NCBI GenBank assembly: GCA_032622095.1
Contig: CP136063.1
Coordinates: 63,687,897 to 63,751,896, forward strand
Reading direction: 5' to 3'
Source: Siphonodentalium dalli
Lineage: Eukaryota; Mollusca; Scaphopoda; Gadilida; Siphonodentaliidae
Length of the DNA: 64,000 nt
Shown: piece by piece, positions 10,439 to 22,423 of the stretch
Numbering within the stretch: the stretch's first letter is position 1
Layout of the letters: the number at the start of each line of letters is the position of its first letter
Program-made: the position numbers and the translations under genes
Notes under the pieces: generated by a model
Database searches by the model: none
The model's input: only the letters and a program-made list of their open reading frames with translations
What the model was told of the DNA's origin: nothing

Positions 10439-12907
10439 CGAAAAGTGTCTGTGAATTGTCTGTGAATTTATAAAGAGGCGTTGGCTCAGATAGTTAGTTC
10501 CATTTTTCTCTGATGCTTGATAAATTTCCTGTGTATTGCGAGAACTGATCAGGAAAGTGAAATATTGTCTGGATTTATTCAGACTATTATACTGGTGTTG
10601 GCGAGCATGATTAAAACCTTTATATTGGTAAAACTGATCTGGAAAGCCAGTCCAATAGAAAGGTCATCAAATGAAAACTCTTTCTACGAATCAAAATCTT
10701 GTTTCCATTTATCGAAAGCTCTCAGGAATTCTTATTTCTGATGCACTTTGAAGAGGCTTAAACATCTACTGTGAGAAGAATTTTATTGAGCATTGCCTGC
10801 TTCAGTGCAGGTATAGAACATATCACATTGCCAATTTTGATGGTGGGTCATGATGCATAATTTCTTCTACCACTCTTGCATGATTGAAAGCTGATAGGTT
10901 CCCACTAAGTGTTCTCAAACTCAGCAATTCTTGGAGTCTCTGTCCTATAACCGGCTGTAGATCGTCTCTCCACGTTGGGTAACAGGTCCAGACACAGTTT
11001 TGTAGATACACAATCTTTTATTGTAACATCAAAGAATGCATGGATATATATTTACCACAACAACTTTTAAAAGGCTAGCAGTTGAGAATATGCCTGAAGT
11101 CTGTCGCGGGGCCACTCGGTCACTTAGAGAATTATAACCGAACGCCAACATACTATTTTATCCCCAAACTTCTCCCCAAGTCACATGACTGGTCTCATCT
11201 CTGATACGATATATTTCTAGCCAATTCCAGGCCAGTAACAGTGAAGGAGTTTGCACGTGACATTGATCTGGTCCCACACTCTTATTGATTAGTTGTTAAT
11301 TGGTTCTATTAACCTACTCTACACAGACTTTCAGGCCAATATTAACCCCCACCATTCGACTATGGTACATCTCTTCCTAGCTACAGATTCATCTGACATC
11401 ATTGTCCCATTGAGATTATACCAGAAGCTGATATTCGGTCTGAAAAAAAAAAATTGTGCGTCACTTCATTCATAATCCTGATAATATTCTATGTGCTTCA
11501 TTGAGATATATTGTCATGAGGGTTCAATAGTGAACTAAATTGATCACGAAATGTTCCACTGAATATTCCTGGTGTAAAATTAACTACTCATGTGCCCCTT
11601 AACAAGTAAGAAGCACCATGTATGGCAGAGAACAACATGAATTCTAAATATGCTAATTGGGTGCATACTTTTTGATATCAATCTCATGACATTAGGCCTA
11701 TACAAACTTTTAACACCGCTCCTCTGTTATACTGGTGTTTATGCTAAACTCTTTCTTTCATGCCAAGCGAGCAGGATTAAATCATTTATATTGGGAAAAC
11801 TGATCTGGAAATCGATCTATGATTCTCCAGACCACACAGGATGGAATCACTCTCCCGATGTTGGCGCCAAGCCTTCCATGGAAGAACAGCACATACTGCC
11901 AGTATGCCTGATGTCTGTTTGCTCTATTTAGCGGATCTCTGTCCATATAGTTGAACACTTGCCACTAGTACTGTCAGTATGCCCCCCCCCCTTTTTCTAG
12001 CCAAAACATTTTCACAACATGCATAATTTTGTCTGAGCTTTTATTCCTACATTTTTCGGTCAATAGGTTTAGGATTAGGGATAGGGACTAGGGTTGTGCT
12101 CCTGCAACGGGAATCTGTTATTTTATTATTTTAACTTAATGTTTCCTGACACAGGTGTATCATTAGTCACATCTCTAGTTATTTAAAACTTTAAAGAAGT
12201 TATTCAGTGAACTACAGGTTAAACAGTATTGCTATGTGTTCTGTTTTGTATATGTTTGCACAATGGTCAGTTTCTTAATGGTTCTGGCCCCAATTGAGCA
12301 CTCCCGCTCTGATTTGGGTGTTTTTAGTTGTATATATTTTGTTTAATTTTCAATTCACATCTGCTGCACTCGGTTTTGATAATCTGTTTCTTCTCGTTGT
12401 GACATGACTTTGTTGCAAAACCTATGTTAAACCCAATCAATCAATTTTCAATTAAGGCTTATTAAGCTGTACTATCTCCTTAGGGGATGGTGGTACCACC
12501 TAGTGGTGGTGATAGTAAGCCATTCCATGTTTTTCTTACATGTACATCTTTATAATGGTTTTAAACCTTGTCCACTATTTCCTAGAATAAGGCTCCTCCA
12601 TTACAAAAATTGCACCAGAAACAAGCGTTTTCCTCAACTCTGAGCTCTAATTTGATTAGTAAATAGCTGCCAGCAATAGCAACAATAGCAATTATATAAA
12701 TGAATATGCATATATGTTAAGTTATTAAACTGTAGCCATATAGTTCTACCGACGCCCCTTCTAACCTACTCGAGTGACATATACAATGCCCCACCAAACA
12801 TGAATTGTCAGTTATCAGTGGGCTAGAGGAATGGAGGTTCTTGTATATGCCCACAATTAATGTCCAAAGCTTGATTTGGGAAACATTGGACAAATTTTTT
12901 CAAAACA
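10439..12907. other. Gene-free stretch with repeat fragments
   Basis: No supported gene. 11985-12065 matches part of the family at 53626-54150 (GTC(C/T)GAGCTTTTATTCC). 12195-12345 matches 22870-23010. 12488-12534 is a quasi-palindrome around GGTGGTACCACC. A run of ten C sits near 11982. Confidence 0.4.
12195..12345 (+). repeat. Dispersed repeat, copy 1
   Basis: Shares TTTCTTAATGGTT, GAGCACTC and GCTCTGATTTGGGTG with 22870-23010, and both contain CAGTGAACTACAGGTTAAA, although in a different relative position, suggesting rearranged or permuted copies. Confidence 0.55.
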
Positions 12908-13218
12908 TACTACACTCTTAAAAATACAGCTACTATATAGTACCTATATAGGCACTATCCTTGCCACTGGGTTAGTGCCTAAGTTTAGGTACTATATAGT
13001 ACCTATATGATATAGCTACTATAAAGTACCTAATTGGATATTATCTGGTACCTAATTAGCTACTATATAGTAGCTATACAGCAATTAGGTATTATATAGT
13101 CCCTAACTTTAGGTAATATAAAGTACCTAATTAGATATCATATGGTACCTAATTAGCTACGATATAGTAGCTATAAAGCAAATAGGTATTATATAGTCCC
13201 TAACTTTAGGTAATATAT
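12908..13218 (+). repeat. AT-rich tandem repeat with TAGCTACTATATAG motifs
   Basis: Permuted short motifs (TACTATATAGTACCTA, GGTACCTAATTAGCTAC, AGTCCCTAACTTTAGG) make about two degenerate units of roughly 100 bp rich in self-complementary words. Similar motifs return at 13715-13783, so the two blocks may be ends of one non-autonomous element. Confidence 0.55.
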
Positions 13219-13783
13219 AGCTTGCTTTATTCAATATTTTATAACGGAGGTCTGATAAACTCATCTTCACCGACTCATCCACATTTGCAGACCTCTGATT
13301 GTTCATCTCTGCTAAGAGCTGAAAAGAAGAATTTAAAAAGTTAAATAAAGTTCAATAATTTTTTTAATTCAAGTGTCAATGTTCTGGAACTCAACTTTGT
13401 GGAATGAGAACATAATAATTCGCTGGTTAATTTGAAAACAAAATTAACAAGAGGTTGGATTATTATTGAAGTAATGGTGACGGCGTGTGTGTGTTTATCA
13501 TTTGATGTTGATATAATGATAATAATTTCCAACAAATGTGGTGCTAATACTAACCTCTAAATGCCGATTTTAATTCAGACAATCCCGCGTCGTCCAGCCA
13601 TTTCGCAACAGCATCTTCCGCCCGCCTGCGAATATGCCCTCTGGCGGGAGCATCTGTCAAATAACAGGTGGGCGTAATTTGGTTTATCCTGAATGCGATA
13701 TAAGTTCCACGCTATAGGCACTATCTACGATATAGCTACCATATCACCCCAATAACCAATATGTGTTACATAGATAGGCACTA

Positions 13784-13911
13784 TACAGTAATGCCCTAAT
13801 TAATCGACTCCTTTAACCACAGCAAAATTATGGGTAACTTTTCAGGATTTAGTCGGAAATATGGCTTGTTGCCATTAATCGGAAAGCTTTCTGATGAATG
13901 GCAACAAGCGA
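13784..13911. mobile_element. Truncated MITE inside the hAT gene
   Basis: Starts TACAGTAATGCCCTA like the copy at 4181 but lacks its other terminus. It abuts the transposase frame at about 13911. The transposase reading continues through the MITE, adding a spurious tail of about 40 residues. Confidence 0.7.
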
Positions 13912-15322
13912 CCTTCCTGAAGTATTCCTCGACTGTATCACAAGCGGAACCTGCGTTACTGCGATTAGTTTGTCGAGCGCATGTTCTGGGTTTAGCCAGT
14001 TTGGTTCCACATATGGCAGCCATATAAGACATTTCCACATATAATTTCGCAAACTCCGACTCTTGGTTCTCTTGAATTTGCTCTATTTCTGAACATATCA
14101 GGTCTATCTCGTCATAGGCGACCACCACATCAATTTCCGTGCCTTGAAGTAGAACCGAGAGTGCCTTGGTGAATCCGAGGAGGAAATGGCAAACTTTGAA
14201 AGCAACAATAAATCCACTGCTTGTGATATTATGAAATAGTCCGTTGGCATCAGTAACACTGTTGGCAATCCAGTGCAGCTCGTCATTGGATCCTATGGCG
14301 TCCAGGGTGTTCAAGATTGGCTCGTACAGAGAAACAAAATCCACTAGTGATGTATGCCGTTCCACCCATCGAGTTTCACGAAGTGGTTTTACTTTGGATT
14401 TGGAGGTTTTAGAATTTGGATTGGACTCGTTATATACATCGACTTGTCTTTCAAGTTCCCGTGACCGCTTTGGAGAGTACTTGAAGAATATGCCAAGCTT
14501 TTCCAGCGTGCAGTTCATGTTGTGCACTTCCTGGACAGTGCACGCCTTTGTTAAGGCCAGGTTCAGTTCATGAGAAGCACAGTGGAAGTATGGGGCCCTT
14601 TGGTTGCCAGTCTTCTCGATGAACTTTTCTGCTAGCCCATTGTTGCATCCAGCCATAGCTCCAGCTCCGTCATATGTCTGGCTTCTGCAGAATGATGGGT
14701 CGATGTCGAGCTGTCCCAAAACTCTCAAAATCTCAATTGACATGAGATCCCCGGTTGCTCGTTGGCAATCAACAAACTGCACCAATCGCTCTACTGCTCT
14801 CCCTTCTTTTATATAACGAATGACTATGCCCATCTGCTCCGAGATGCAAATTAGAATGTCATTTTGGACGGTTTTTGACATATATTGCGCATTTTTCTTG
14901 CATTTATCAATGTGGTCTCTCATCTCGGGGTTCATCTCACCAACAAGCTGTAGCAGCGATTTGAAATTCCCAACATTGTGGAAGTTTTCGGGATCAGGAC
15001 TCCCGTCGTCCCGATGCCCTCTAAGTGCTATACCTTGGCGCCCACAAAACTCAATGCATTTCACTATGGTTTCAAGAATATGTCTATTATGCTTAATCAG
15101 TTTGTCATTCCCGTCATCTATGATGGCAGATATCGTTCTACTAGGATGGGTAAAACCTTGAACAAATGCTTCATATTTGGCAACGGAATCCTTATGGTAT
15201 TCTAGTACTGCGTGGTTGGCAAAGTCTGCTGTCGCATCCTTCCAGTTTGTATATGCAGAGAAGCACGTGAACCCTGATGAGCCTTGGATGGGAACATCCT
15301 GGAATATCCTAGGAAGGGTTAT
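13912..15322 (-). pseudogene. hAT-family transposase, C-terminally truncated
   Basis: A minus-strand frame is open from 15322 down past 13912. Order: half of a TTF/BED-type zinc finger (NWKDATADFANH, LEYHKDS), then the RNase-H-like region of DUF4371/THAP12-like hAT transposases with RQGIALRGH, DNDILICISEQ-like text, a catalytic-region SQTYDGAGAMAG, an HCASHELNLAL motif, RETRWVERH, and near the end RQTNRSNAGSACDTVEEYFRK, typical of p52rIPK-like hAT proteins. The hAT C-terminal dimerisation domain is absent because the MITE at 13784-13911 replaces it. The N-terminal part lies in another frame upstream. Non-functional, probably a fossil of a cut-and-paste transposon. Confidence 0.85.
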
Positions 15323-15660
15323 TTAGCAAACCAATCTAATGAACAATATCGCTTCATTAACCCATCTTTTTTCCGTTTGTCTTTGTAAATTCTATGGGGA
15401 AATTTGAAATTTGATTCAGGGATCCTGCCATTGATGATTTTCATTTTGGTGTCATCCGAGATACAATGCGCTTCATTACTGTCAACAAATTTGCATATAT
15501 CATAATTTGTAACCAATGAAGGGCTGGCAGGCCTAGCGTCTGCAGATGATGCGGGTGGTTCATACTCGGTGGTACTAGTTGTTAGACCTTTGTCGCATTC
15601 ACTTGTTTTTTGTTTCTTCACTTCAGGTTCGAAGAATTTTTTTGTTTTCGATTGCGCCAT
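15319..15660 (-). pseudogene. N-terminal part of the same hAT transposase
   Basis: An ATG at 15660 starts MAQSKTKKFF, a Lys-rich then Ser/Pro-rich leader, followed by the start of the TTF-type zinc finger (FPHRIYKDKR, RYCSLDWFAK). A TAA at 15319 ends this frame exactly where the main transposase frame opens. The Cys-Cys pair expected between the two halves is missing. I infer a small deletion with frameshift rather than an intron, since no donor/acceptor pair is visible. Confidence 0.75.
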
Positions 15661-16579
15661 CTTAACTTTTTGTGTATGTATATTCGTGTTATCTATATGT
15701 ATACCCTCAGTCGGCTAAGCATTTCGTCATGATTTTGATCAGTATTGGATACTTATTCGTCAATACAGCTTATACAGTTATATATTCAACCAAGCGACCG
15801 TAACTTGTAACAACTAAATCTGCGAGGACAATGTTCAATGCGACAAGGGTACGTTATATTCGGAATGTGTTGATGTAATTGATAGTGTAGAATGTATCAC
15901 TTTGGTATGTCTGTTTCGAAGTTGCAAAGTTCACAGGCAAACATACCGAATTATCGAATACGTCAGTAATACTACAAACAGTTCTGTCCAATATTCAGGC
16001 AACTGAAACACTTTTCGTGTCCTGTGTGTGTGTCCTATTAATATGTAGAATCCTCTTTCTTGAACATAATTCTTCACAACAGTGAGAGACAAAGAAAATA
16101 CCGCGGAAATACGTGCTCTTGCAGACAATCGCAGACCGGCGTGTTGGGAATTACCCACGATGCATTACAAATTAACGGTATACTGTAAAAGATGGGATTA
16201 CAGTATGCGCTGTATATTTATACGGTATAATACTGTATTAAAAACACTAATATTTTACAGTGCCATGTTGGAGAATAATAGGTGCCTTAAATTTTGACAC
16301 CATATTTAATTAAAAGGAAACACTTTACTTATTCGATAAATTGCTATAAATAGGCCCGCCATTAATCGTGGCGCCTTCAAACACACAACACACAGCTTTA
16401 ACGAAATGACGTCAACATAAAACCTACATTTTTCGTTGACGAAAATCCGAGTACTGTAAACGCCGTATCTTTAGTAAGCTAATAATGAATCGCGACAGAG
16501 TTTACGCTGCTGTTTGTTTGATCTACGATTATTTTTGATCAGGCCCCCATATTGGAACTTAGCTGTGGCAAAAATAGGG

Positions 16580-16583
<4 letters not shown>
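15661..16583. other. Gene-free stretch
   Basis: Contains TACTGTA and TTTACAGTG motifs in inverted positions at 16178-16262, possibly a decayed small palindrome. No supported gene. Confidence 0.35.

Positions 16584-16630
<47 letters not shown>
16584..16630. repeat. 47-base poly-C homopolymer
   Basis: An uninterrupted run of 47 C follows GGGGGCG. The complementary strand is therefore poly-G. The length could also reflect assembly or sequencing behaviour. Confidence 0.9.
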
Positions 16631-17690
16631 ATTGGATCCGCGCCTGTAGGGTCTGCACCTATCATAAGTATGTAGATAAATTGAATGTATTAGGAACTTG
16701 ATAATTGAAATGTGATATCGTCCTGATTGTCACAGGTCCTTTAACTCAGCTTAAGTTTCAAGACCCACCAGCTTAAAAATCGACTGATTATGGTAAATCC
16801 TAAACTGGATGTGACATAGAGAAAACACATTGCTTTTATCAAACCCCGACTAAAATTTACTCATGGTAGACTGATTATGTACCCACTAGTACTTCAAGTA
16901 ATAGATATATAATATACCTGTGTAACCGGTATATTAACGCGAACGTTTCCCAAGCCATGCTGATTGAATACATGAAATGTATCGAACAAACCAATGTATA
17001 TTATAATTAGAAACTATTGTTGACTTGTTTTGGGAAAATCTGGGAAATGGAATATAGCCTTGGACCAACCTGGGATAATTGGGTGTACAAAGGCTTGAAT
17101 TGTATGTGGCCCATAAAAACTTATTTGCAAAGATTGAAGAGTGTGATACACAAAATATATCACATATTGTAGACACACATCACACATGGACATACATGGC
17201 TATACAGAGTTACTCTGAAACAAGTTTAATTAGTTCACGGGTTCACATTGAACATTACTTGCTTTAAATATGAATATACAAATCAGTTGCGTGTTTTGAA
17301 TCTAAAGTGGTGGGGCCCATGACTGACAAATTTAGTGCACTCTCAAAATTTGAGTTTAACAACTGCAATTATGTAAACACGACGATATTTAAAACAATGG
17401 TAGACCTGATCTAGTCGGGGAAACTTTGAGCATAAATCTCACAACCAACCATGGTATCTTAACCCTGTGAAAACAACAGCTAGTAATGCATAGAAGCAAA
17501 GTTTTAGCTTGACTTACCTATATTTGTGAAAAACAAGAATATAAAATAACGCTGTGATAATGAGTTTTAATCTTGTCCAAAAGTCAAAAAGTGACTAAAC
17601 TCATCATCCCAATGACTTTATACCCCTGTTTTTGCACGTGGCCTAGTTGCTCATCTTGTCATGGCTTCACCAATGAAATTTCTTAGTATT
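16631..17690. other. Gene-free stretch
   Basis: No supported coding frame, RNA gene or repeat. Confidence 0.4.
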
Positions 17691-17759
17691 GGCGCAGATT
17701 GGCGGGGGAAATAATTTCAGCCAACAATATCTTACGCCCCTGCGCGCTATTTTTCTGTG

Positions 17760-17930
17760 GTCGCGTGATGGACAGGTAATTTGCATAATTTGCCACTCCT
17801 TGGCTGGACATAATTTAAAATCCCATTTCGCCTTGAATTAATCGTTGGCCGCGGCTGTTATCTCTTAACAATAATTACAGTTCACTGCGGCAGTTTCTTT
17901 AATCTCCCATTCACATGGAAATGGTATCTC
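17760..17930. mobile_element. LTR/leader fragment similar to 9415-9600
   Basis: Shares TTTGCATAATTTGCCACTC, GGACATAATT, AATAATTACAG and CACTGC with the sequence upstream of the gag remnant. Probably another decayed copy of the same retroelement family; no gag or pol frame is attached. Confidence 0.45.
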
Positions 17931-18606
17931 CAAACGTATTGAACTCCCGCCGTGTTGGCGTCAGACTGTCTGCCGTTTTACAAATAAACTTGGCTAAACT
18001 ATCATGATAATCTATTTTCCATACAAAATTGGCATGGTCAGTTATTTCTGACATTCCAAATGTAGGTTTATATATAGCGCCGGTAGATCTGCCAGCTTAT
18101 AATTAAACCCGGGTAAATTACATTTAACGATGCGGTAAATAAAAGCTTTTCTCAGTGTGTAGAATTTTGATAATGAGTTTTCCCACATCTGTGGTCTTGA
18201 ACGAAACATTGGATTAACCCCAGGCAAATTCTAACAAAGAGCGTGCAACAAGAAAGAATGCTTGTTTGTGCGGGAATCTTAACGTTATCCAGCTGTTATT
18301 ATAACATTTAACTTAAGTGTTTTGAATGTAGAGATATTTGCCATGAATTTATCAATTTAGCCTTGCATATTAAAACTCCCAAAATGGAATCTCCATACAT
18401 TCTGCCATCCAGTCTAAAAAAATTGGTATAATATTGAAAGTATATTTTCTGAAACCAATAGAATAAAATGACCTCAGTCTAGACATTTTGAGCATTATAT
18501 TTGAAATTTCACAATATGACACAAGTATAACTTACCCATCATTAGCCTTGCCCTTATCATATGATATCTTCACTCGACTTCTAACATTCGTGCAGATTTT
18601 TACAGG

Positions 18607-18768
18607 TGTCCCCAAAAAATACCTAGATCCTTCACTGAATGCGGAGGAGAAGGTGGTGTTGTGAAGCCATCCTTAAGAGATCGGTACAAGACGGTCACTC
18701 CAATATGTGAACAGTGCAGTGGTGCTGGATTGACTCCAGCTGTCGCCAAACCATATGGGAAATATTAG
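18607..18768 (+). pseudogene. Candidate terminal coding exon, Cys-rich
   Basis: After an acceptor-like TTTTTACAG (ending 18605) a frame of 53 codons ends at TAG 18766-18768. It carries a Cys/Gly segment (TECGGEGGVVKPSLRDRY) and then PICEQCSGAG, a spacing compatible with a small zinc-binding module. The composition looks coding, but no upstream exon can be placed. It may be the last exon of a gene lying upstream or a dispersed gene fragment. Confidence 0.35.
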
Positions 18769-18979
18769 GATTATCAAAGACTATATTAGTATATAGACTA
18801 GTATATATGTAAATATTAAAGCATATGTAAGATTGAATTGGAGTTTCTAGTTCCTCTGTTATCTGGGTTAACCTGATAGTTTGGGTTATTGACAAGTATT
18901 ATACAGTTATTTTTAAAGATACTGAAAAAAAAAAGTTAACAAAAAAAAAGAAGTTAAGCCTACCTACCTACCCTAATAT

Positions 18980-19480
18980 TTTTTAGCTCGTTAGCGGAAA
19001 CAAAGGTATTTATTGTTTAGGCCTTATATGAAAATACATGTCAACTGCGAATTTGGGTATGATCTGATGATTTTTGCCCGAGTTATGGCCCTTTTTTCAA
19101 CTTACAAACATTTTGCATTATTGTTCAGCAACCGCTGCGCAGATTTAGCTGATATTTCGTATGGTGATAGAGTAGCATGGGGGAACAGCTACATGCATAG
19201 CGCGGGTTTCGTCCACCAATTTTCACCTGAGTTATGGCCCTTTTTTGACTTAGAAAATTCAATTTTTCTCTTGTTTTTTTGGGTTTCCAGATGATAGCGT
19301 GAGCTTTGGTGGTACGATTGCAAATCCCGTATTTCGGATATCCGCAGTTTCGTCCATGCTTAATCCGAATTGCTATGGTCGGGGGCAAATGCCACGCGAC
19401 AGCGTACCTCTTGTTTTGGTAATACCTGAAATTACCCTCAAAGAAGGTATGGGTTTCAGTTTTGAACATTCAATATGGAG
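18980..19480 (+). repeat. Degenerate tandem-core units (GAGTTATGGCCC type)
   Basis: Two diverged units carry CGAGTTATGGCCCTTTTT and CTGAGTTATGGCCC followed by CAACTTA or GACTTAGAAAATT, as in the tandem-core families of this window. The ends are not recognisable. Confidence 0.5.
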
Positions 19481-19559
19481 TTCATAATAGTTATGATAAG
19501 TGGAAATCCTATTCAACATAGAATATAAATTAGTAAGATAAATGTTCATCACAATCGAA

Positions 19560-19893
19560 ATTCTATATTAAAGGGACCTGATAAGGAATTAATTGTATTA
19601 TACTTACCCTTTATTGCTGCAACTTTAAGTGGATCCAGGGGCATGTGCTGATTCTCTTTCTCCGACTTTTCTCCCTGGATTCCTAAGCCGCTGCCCTCGA
19701 AGAGCTCAGCATGGGTATAACACCATGCCCATGATGTGGCTAAGTAGCACTGCTGGTGGTGACCTCTTTGGGCCACATTCAAAGGGATTTTTTTTGGCAT
19801 TATACAGCTGGTGGCTATCGACCTTCATGCCGCTGTATAGATCAGGATTTCCCTGGGTGTACAACCAGCTCTCCGAAGTTGGCAAGAAAAAGC
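19560..19893 (-). pseudogene. BEN-domain gene fragment, second BEN domain (copy 1)
   Basis: On the minus strand, two frames joined by a frameshift give LYNAKK, FECGPKRSPPAVLLSHIM, a Phe/Tyr-Thr-His-Ala-Glu-Leu segment, and then HMPLDPLKVAAIKG, which match the BEN domain (DNA/chromatin-binding) from start to end. The exon closes at AAAGG|GTAAGTAT, a good splice donor near 19606. One frameshift lies near 19717 and in-frame stops occur upstream, so the copy is dead. The 119-bp palindrome at 19894-20012 separates it from the first BEN domain. Confidence 0.6.
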
Positions 19894-20012
19894 GACCTTA
19901 CCGACAAATTTCAAAGTATCCAAAAGGTTTTGCATTAGGAGCTGTTAGGAGCATGTTTAACAGCCTGCTTCCATAAAACCTTTTGGATACTTTGAAATTC
20001 ATCAGTAAGGTC
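19894..20012. mobile_element. Palindromic MITE in BEN fragment, copy 1
   Basis: Ends GACCTTACCGACAAATTTC and near-complement (one arm diverged), with arms running through AAGTATCCAAAAGGTTTT. A 119-bp relative sits in the second BEN fragment at 31006-31124. Confidence 0.75.
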
Positions 20013-20260
20013 CGTCTTTAGGAACATTCCAGCAAATTTATCCCTGAGAATCATCTCAAGGACCTTCACATGCTCTTGTTCTAGTGCAGGCCTCGGTCCT
20101 GTCGGACCACATCGGGATAAATTTTTCTCGGTAAGGGAATTCATTATAAGTTCCTCATTTGTGAACATAGCCTTAGTAAAGTATCAGCAGCGGCTGGAAC
20201 AGTACTACAATCGGTTACTTTTGCTATTAAATGGGCACGTGTGTGCTGACATTTCTTGAA
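20013..20260 (-). pseudogene. BEN-domain gene fragment, first BEN domain (copy 1)
   Basis: Minus-strand frame encoding MFTNEELIMNSLTEKN, then RPALEQEHVKVLEMILRD, preceded by degraded TVQEV and AHLLAKV-like text seen better in copy 2. This fits a BEN domain: a hydrophobic helix, an F-x-x-E-E-L motif, a basic or polar loop, then a P-x-L-x-x-x-x-V helix. BEN domains bind DNA or mediate chromatin protein contacts. The frame runs into the palindromic MITE and is not functional. Confidence 0.55.
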
Positions 20261-21082
20261 CTATAGAGGGTTCTTGTACAGACTGGGCGTCCTCTGGTGT
20301 GCGCAATCTTTTATAAAAAATTGTTTATTCTTTTTAGACATCCTCCAACTCTTTGCCATCCAAAGTTATTTCTTGATGATTTATATGCTAGTGCTACGAT
20401 GGCCGTCTTGTAATGTATTGAGAAATTTTAGAGATTGTGCGATTGCAATTCAATATAAATCGGATATCCCTCCCATATGATCACTTGGGAGCCTTGAGCT
20501 TATCACGGACATCCATGCACTTCCTGTTGATAACCTCGGTGCAATTTTCAATTTTCCAGGAGTGCCTCATGTATTAATATGATTTGCCACACAAAATAAT
20601 TATCTTTTTCTGAGATACTTACTTGTTTTCTTCAAAATGGGTATTAAAGTTGGCACGTTTTGATGTATACATATATAAATAATAACCCAGCAGACAGGTT
20701 TTTATTCATACTTTTTATGACTAAATTTCGTAGCAAGCAGGTTTTTATAATAATTGCTCCCTAACTATCAAAATATTATTTTATTGTAAACAAATTCACT
20801 TTTAATTTCCATATTGAAAGTGTTAATTCTAATAGAATTAATCTAAACACAAGTTTTCACAACCAAATTACATCCATTTTATGAAACAAACTTATATGAT
20901 ATTTTTCTATATCCTCGACATTTACAAATCGTCCTGCATTGGGGCGGCAATATTCAACACTTGGTTGTGAATTAACATCTGAAAGAGAAAAGTTTATGTA
21001 ATTGTAGCCAACAACATATCTGACTATGCTAATAGTTACTACAGTAACTTAGTTTTGGGACGTTATAGAATTTACGTTTCGG
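20261..21082. other. Gene-free stretch
   Basis: The first 80 bases continue the BEN-copy homology (matches 31240-31340). After that I see no supported feature. Confidence 0.4.
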
Positions 21083-22423
21083 TTTTTATGTTTACCCATA
21101 CCATAGTATGGTAAACATAATGTTGACGTCCGGATTGACCACTCGTCGTGCGTCCGTCCGTCTGTCTGTCTGTCTGTCTGTCCGTGGACACTTTACGCAT
21201 GGTGCGATAACTCAAATATTTTCTATCCGATCGGAACTAAATTTTGTATATGAGTTTCTCAGACCGTAATACAGATCGAGTTCGAATATGGGTTTGATCC
21301 GAGTTTTTTTTACGGAGTTATGGCCCTTTTTCAACTTCGAATTCACGCATGCTGTCATAACTCAAACAATTTTTATCTGATCGGAACCAAATTTGGTATG
21401 CGAGTTTCAGAGCCCAAAATACAGATCGAGTTCGAATATGGGTTTGATCCGAGTTTTTTTTACGGAGTTATGGCCCTTTTTCGACTTAGAATTCATGGAT
21501 GCTACGATAACTAAAAAAAATATTATCTCATGAGAACCAAATTTGGTATGTGAGTTTCTCTATCTAAAATACAATTCGAGTTCGAATATGGGTTTGATCA
21601 GATTATTTTTAATGGAGTTATGGCCCTTTGATATAGAATTCATCCATGCTTCGATAGCTCAACCAGTTATCGTCTGATAGGAACCAAATTTGGTATGTGA
21701 GTTTCTCAACTAAAAATACAGATCAAGTTTGAATATGGGTTAGAACCTGTTTTTTATACCAGAGTTATGGCCCTTTTTAACTAAGGATTGAACAGATTCG
21801 ATATTTTTATGCTTATCATGTAGAACCATAGCAGATATATAACCCCTGTGATATCAGTTAGCACTGAGAGAGAGAATAGATTAACTTGTATTATTGGAAA
21901 TTAGAGTTATTTTTAGCCATCATATTGTCAGGGCACTGTGGAAGCTGTAATTGGACAGAGAACCATCTGTTGTTTATTGTATTTCCATACAGCTCTCTGG
22001 TTTAGGATATCAATGCAGTGTTCCAGTGACATACCTGTACCTAATTTTATTGAGTTAAAATTGTTAACCCTTGTCATCAATTTTATGCTTTTGTATATTT
22101 TTCATGTAATCATTCTCCTATTATATCCCTTTCACTTGTATGGATTTTTGTGGTTAAAATGAACCCTTAATTCTCAACATTCCTTATACTTAGCAGAAAT
22201 ACCTTTCATCTGATATATCTCATTTTATTGAGATGTATGTAAATTTTGTATGTGAATTTCTCAGCCCAAAATACAGATAGATTTCGAATTTGGGTTTGAT
22301 CCATTTTTTTTATATTTTAAACAGAGTTATGGCTTATGGATTTTCGTGTCAGAACTGAAAATAGCTGATCACTATCGCCAAGGTATGGGTTAAACATCTG
22401 CCGATCGTGATCGGCCTCTCGTT
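21083..22423 (+). mobile_element. Tandem-core element (pearl/HINE-like), family II, full
   Basis: The left end carries a hairpin (TACCATA, G, TATGGTA) inside an outer GTTTACC/GGTAAAC pair, followed by a GTCC/GTCT microsatellite. Four to five units of about 125 bp follow, with CGATAACTCAAAC, ATCTGATCGGAACCAAATT, GAGTTCGAATATGGG and GAGTTATGGCCC. The right end has a perfect 7-bp stem (GCCGATC, GT, GATCGGC) followed by CTCGTT. Both ends recur at 38861-39816, which fixes the boundaries. Non-autonomous; no coding frame of its own. Confidence 0.7.

Noticed and set aside
15319-15325. Intron between the two hAT frames
   Set aside because: The frames meet within a few bases at overlapping stops, with no GT/AG pair; a deletion with frameshift fits better.
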